Below, piece by piece: positions 60,501-64,000 of a stretch of DNA of 64,000 nucleotides. The stretch's first letter is position 1. Each line of letters starts with the position of its first letter. The notes under the pieces were generated by a model. That model saw only the letters and a program-made list of their open reading frames with translations. It was not told where the DNA came from and did not search any database. The position numbers and the translations under genes were made by a program. This DNA is from Anaeramoeba flamelloides (taxonomy: Eukaryota; Metamonada; Anaeramoebidae): NCBI GenBank assembly GCA_027625915.1, contig JANTQA010000047.1, forward strand, positions 11,346,001-11,410,000. The letters run 5' to 3'.

Positions 60501-60701
60501 TACAGTCAGTTTCACTTTTAAGGCACAAACTTTCAACGAAATTTAAGGCACAAAAAAAATCTCAAATTAAAGCACAAAATTCAAATTCTAGTAAAAATAA
60601 ATCGTAAAAAAAAAAATTCCAAATTTTGTGCCTTAATTTGAGATTTTTTTGTGCCTTAAATTTCGTTGAAAGTTTGTGCCTTAAAATTGAAACTTACTGT
60701 A
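60501..60701. mobile_element. 200-bp MITE, copy 3 (Tc1/mariner-like ends)
   Basis: Complete: TACAGTCAGTTTCACTTTTA at the left, AAAATTGAAACTTACTGTA at the right. The inner arms are almost perfectly complementary (TTTAAGGCACAAAAAAAATC against GATTTTTTTGTGCCTTAAAT), better than in the other two copies, which suggests the most recent insertion. Confidence 0.85.
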
Positions 60702-60940
60702 TCAATATTTGAAAATTTTATATTCAAACATATAACTACGTTCTTAAATAACTGTTTCCATTCAAGTATAATAGGTCATTATTCAATCGTGGCCATAAAC
60801 AATTTAGAAAAAAAACAAATGAATACAAAAACCCAAAAGATGAAAAAATAATTTTCATATTTTTTAAAAATCAAAAATTATTACCAATTTGAAGGAAATT
60901 GTAAACCCTTTTTCAAAAATTGTGACTCACCACTACACTA

Positions 60941-61641
60941 CACTACAAGGAAAATTTTTTCAAAAAAAAATCTCTAAATTTTGTATTTATGAAATACACT
61001 CATATAATAAACATTATTATACATAACAATTTTCAATGAGGTTTACAACTTTAATAGATATTAATAGGAATTGAAAAAAAAAATGAAATTTTTCAGTAAT
61101 ATTTTTTTCATTTTTAATTGTAAAATTTTTGAATTTTTTAATTGACTTAGTAGAGAGATAATTTTCAATTATTTTTTTAATAGTATAAAAAGAAACATAT
61201 TTTTCAATTTGAAAATAGTACAAAATATTCCAATCAAAAGATATCGCTCAATTAAATTGAAAATTTGATTTTTTATCTGTTTTTGGAATATTTTTTATCA
61301 TTTTATTTTTTTCCATGTTTAAGTTTTTATATACGTTCCCGGTTTTTTTCTGCAAATTGCTTTAACATTTATTCTTTTTTCAATCTTAATGTTCAATCAA
61401 AAATTAATTCATTTCAACTTTTTCCAATATAAAAATACCCCAAAAATAGGTGTTTTTTTCAAAAGTCAGTATTTTTGAAAAGGGGGGTATTCAGATTTTC
61501 ATGAGTTTAATAGCTATCCCTTTTTTATTACATAAAATTATGATAACTTTGAAAAAATAATTTATAAAAGAAGTATAACTGAAATCCAATGTATAGTTTT
61601 GGCTAACTTTAATTTTTGGTATTTAAATTTTCCTTGTAGTG
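60941..61641. mobile_element. 700-bp element with CACTA-like ends, copy 1
   Basis: Begins CACTACAAGGAAAATTT and ends with its exact complement AAATTTTCCTTGTAGTG, 17-bp terminal inverted repeats. CACTACAAGAAAA is the typical terminus of CACTA (En/Spm) transposons. Two additional CACTA units precede it directly (60931-60940). The interior is non-coding: the minus-strand open frame at 61017-61223 has no support. Presumably a non-autonomous derivative. Confidence 0.75.
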
Positions 61642-62342
61642 TACAAGGAAAATTTTTTCAAAAAAAAATCTCTAAATTTTGTATTTTTGAAATACACTCA
61701 TATAATAAACATTATTATACATAACAATTTTCAATGAGGTTTACAACTTTAATAGATATTAATAGGAATTGAAAAAAAAAATGAAATTTTTCAGTAATAT
61801 TTTTTTTCATTTTTAATTGTAAAATTTTTGAATTTTTTAATTGACTTATTAGAGAGATAATTTTCAAGTATTTTTTTTTAATAGTCTAAAAGGAAACATA
61901 TTTTTCAATTTGAAAATAGTACAAAATATTTCAATCAAAAGATATTGCTAAATTAAATTGAAAATCTGATTTTTTATCTGTTTTTGGAATATTTTTTATC
62001 ATTTTATTTTTTTCCATGTTTAAGTTTTTATATACGTTCCCGGTTTTTTTCTGCAAATTGCTTTAACATTTATTCTTTTTTCAATCTTAATGTTCAATCA
62101 AAAATTAATTCATTTCAACTTTTTCCAATATAAAAATACCTTGAAACTAGGTGTTTTTTTCAAAAGTCGGTATTTTTGAAAAGGGGGGTATTCAAATTTT
62201 CAAGAGTTTAATAGCTATCCTTTTTTTATTACATAAAATTATGATAACTTTGAAAAAATAATTTATAAAAGAAGTATAACTGAAATCCAATGTATAGTTT
62301 TGGCTAACTTTAATTTTCGGTATTTAAATTTTCCTTGTAGTG
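61642..62342. mobile_element. 700-bp element with CACTA-like ends, copy 2 (tandem)
   Basis: Follows copy 1 immediately in the same orientation; the left terminus lacks the first bases (TACAAGGAAAA after GTAGTG). About 96-97 % identical to copy 1 by eye, with scattered substitutions and one-base length changes in A/T runs. Confidence 0.75.
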
Positions 62343-64000
62343 ACCTGAAATAATAAAATGAAAAAAAAAAAGTATCCTTTAGTATTCAAGAACAATAAAT
62401 AACTAAATATGATTTTTAATTCACTTTTAAATCATTCTAAATCTATTAAAGCCTGATATGTTAAAAATTAAAAAAAAATAAAACCAAAAACTTAAAAAAA
62501 AGTGATTCACAATTTTTGAAATGAGCATTACAGATTTTTTCTTACTGAACTTTCACTGAAAAAAAGTTGAACAACAAGATTTTTTATGAATAATTAAATC
62601 CATTTTCAAAGACATTAAATAGTCTCAATTTTGTTAGTGATTATTTATCTTTTCGAAGATCTCTTTTTTTTTTTCCACATGATCTTTTTAAAAAAAAAAA
62701 AAAAGAAAAAAAAAGAAAAAGAAAAACGAAAAATTTGAAAAAGCAAAATTAAAATTTGCAAAATTAGAAAAAATGATTCTAATCCAAAAATTTGAAAAAT
62801 ATTTGTTGTAAAGAATACTGGATAAGCCCTCAAAAAAACTCCCATTAACATTATAAAGCGAGTTAAAATTTATGAAAAATTGTTTATTATTTTGATTCTT
62901 TAAAGCATTTCAATTCGTCGACAATTTTGAAATTTTTATTTATTTATTTATTGTGAGAAAGGAGTAATCAAAGAAAATTTACTAAATAAAAAAAAAGGAG
63001 AAGAAGAAAAATAAGTAAACCATTAAAGTAAAAAAAATATTATATCATTTACATGACCAAATTAAAAATTATCCACTGCCGTTATGTTTTCCCGGATTTG
63101 AAAGAATTTAGTAAAATCAAGGATTTTACTAAATTATTTCAAATCCTGGAAAACCTAGACACTCCCACTGAAACAGGAGGAGTAAAAACCCGATAGAAAA
63201 ATTATTAATAATAAGATTCCACAAACGGTGAAATATAAATTGGTATTCCACGACTCCGAAGAGTGGGGCACTATGTACCCGAATTTGAATATTTTTTTAC
63301 TATTTTAGGAATTATTTATTTTCTATTTTTTTTTAAAATTTTGAAATTTTAGTTTAAATCCTGAGCTGAAGATCGATCAGCGATAAACCAAAACAACATA
63401 TTATGATACCTAACACAAGATAATTTTTTATTATTTCTCCACTAATTATGAACCTTAAATGCGTTAGCCAGTATTCTCTTCCCTATAATTTTTATTTTTG
63501 GGTTATAAGGGAATTTTTTTCTCTATATTTTTTATCAACTTACTAGAATACAAAATTAAATTGCTTAGTTTTAGATCTAAAAAATAAATAGAATCATTTT
63601 TTTGTTTGGTTTTGTTTTAAAACACAAATTATTTTACTTCAGTTTAACCCCCCTTTTCAAACTTCTTGAAACAAAAAAAATTCCGTTCTATTGTAGAAGA
63701 AAAATAATTTGGGAAAGAAGTTAAACATGGTATTTAATTGGAATTCTCACATAAAATGATCCATTAGAACAAATAATAAAAAAAGCAAAGGCTAAAACCG
63801 AAAATCAATGATTAAATAAATTAGAAGTTTTTTTTATTATGCTTTAGTAAAGTATTTTTATTTGGTAAATCTATAATAAAAAAGTTATAAAAATATTAAC
63901 TATTTTTGAGATCTCCACAATAACAGATCAGATTTCGATAGTACTTTAGACCTGGTTGGGTTTGTTGATTTAATTGATAATCGTATAATAATTCATTCTT
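62343..64000. other. Right-end spacer
   Basis: AT-rich with A/T runs. It contains the solo hairpin at 63086-63154. A GC-richer patch at 63240-63285 carries ACTC-CGAA-GAGT and reads open on the minus strand (YIVPHSSESWNTNLYF), possibly a fragment of an old mobile element. No gene recognised at the right edge. Confidence 0.4.
63086..63154. repeat. Solo unit A hairpin (best preserved copy)
   Basis: A 69-bp near-perfect palindrome: GTTTTCCCGGATTTGAAAGA ... TTTCAAATCCTGGAAAAC, with arms of about 33 bp, two or three mismatches and almost no loop. Same length and ends as the A units of the three arrays. Confidence 0.8.

Noticed and set aside
61017-61223. 68-codon minus-strand frame inside the CACTA-ended element
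   Set aside because: Biased I/K/F composition and not a transposase; the second copy does not strengthen it.
1-64000. CRISPR arrays, operons, retrovirus-like or Polinton-like elements
   Set aside because: No regularly spaced repeats with unique spacers, no gene clusters and no recognisable reverse transcriptase, integrase, capsid or protein-primed polymerase segments were seen by eye.

Overview
The window is nuclear DNA of an AT-rich protist. Evidence: GT-AG spliceosomal introns, coding islands of roughly 30-45 % GC in intergenic DNA that is close to 80 % A+T, and all three codons TAA, TAG and TGA used as ordinary stops, so the genetic code is standard. A complete HydG, the [FeFe]-hydrogenase maturase, with a mitochondrial-type presequence points to an anaerobe with hydrogenosome-like organelles. 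KEKEK, GKGK, poly-Q and poly-N tracts would suit an anaerobic amoeboflagellate such as Anaeramoeba. That name is inference only; I could not search.

Layout. 1-149: 3' end of a gene entering from the left (+). 416-3959: tandem PHD-finger protein (+). 8266-8409: tiny membrane protein (+). 10843-13161: large signal-peptide/type I membrane protein (-). 16262-21900: HydG in six exons (+). 26562-27900: Rab11 GTPase in four exons (+). 30423-31412: cyclin L in two exons (-). 36194-38305: ZNF598/Hel2-type ubiquitin ligase (-). 45163-46572: N-myristoyltransferase (+). 51525-57220: PAS-fold plus coiled-coil protein in four exons (-). Genes stand alone in both orientations, 2-7 kb apart, with no sign of operons or a shared pathway. 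Two of the proteins (ZNF598/Hel2 and N-myristoyltransferase) belong to families that act on ribosomes or nascent chains, and both carry basic G-rich tails.

Splicing. Most introns are 129-400 nt. Two are far longer: 3,235 nt in hydG and 4,339 nt in the PAS gene. Phases match exactly across both. Both contain copies of dispersed repeats that also occur in intergenic DNA, so the introns seem to have grown by repeat insertion.

Repeats. The spacers hold several unrelated non-coding families: a 200-bp near-palindromic MITE with Tc1/mariner-like ends (three copies and a relic); a 530-560-bp MITE (three copies and one stray end); a 700-bp element with CACTA-like ends in a head-to-tail tandem pair; an 850-bp foldback element; two long diverged families (about 1.2-1.6 kb and 0.65 kb); and alternating 70-bp hairpins at three loci plus a solo copy. 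No transposase gene, retrovirus-like element, CRISPR array, rRNA or convincing tRNA was recognised.
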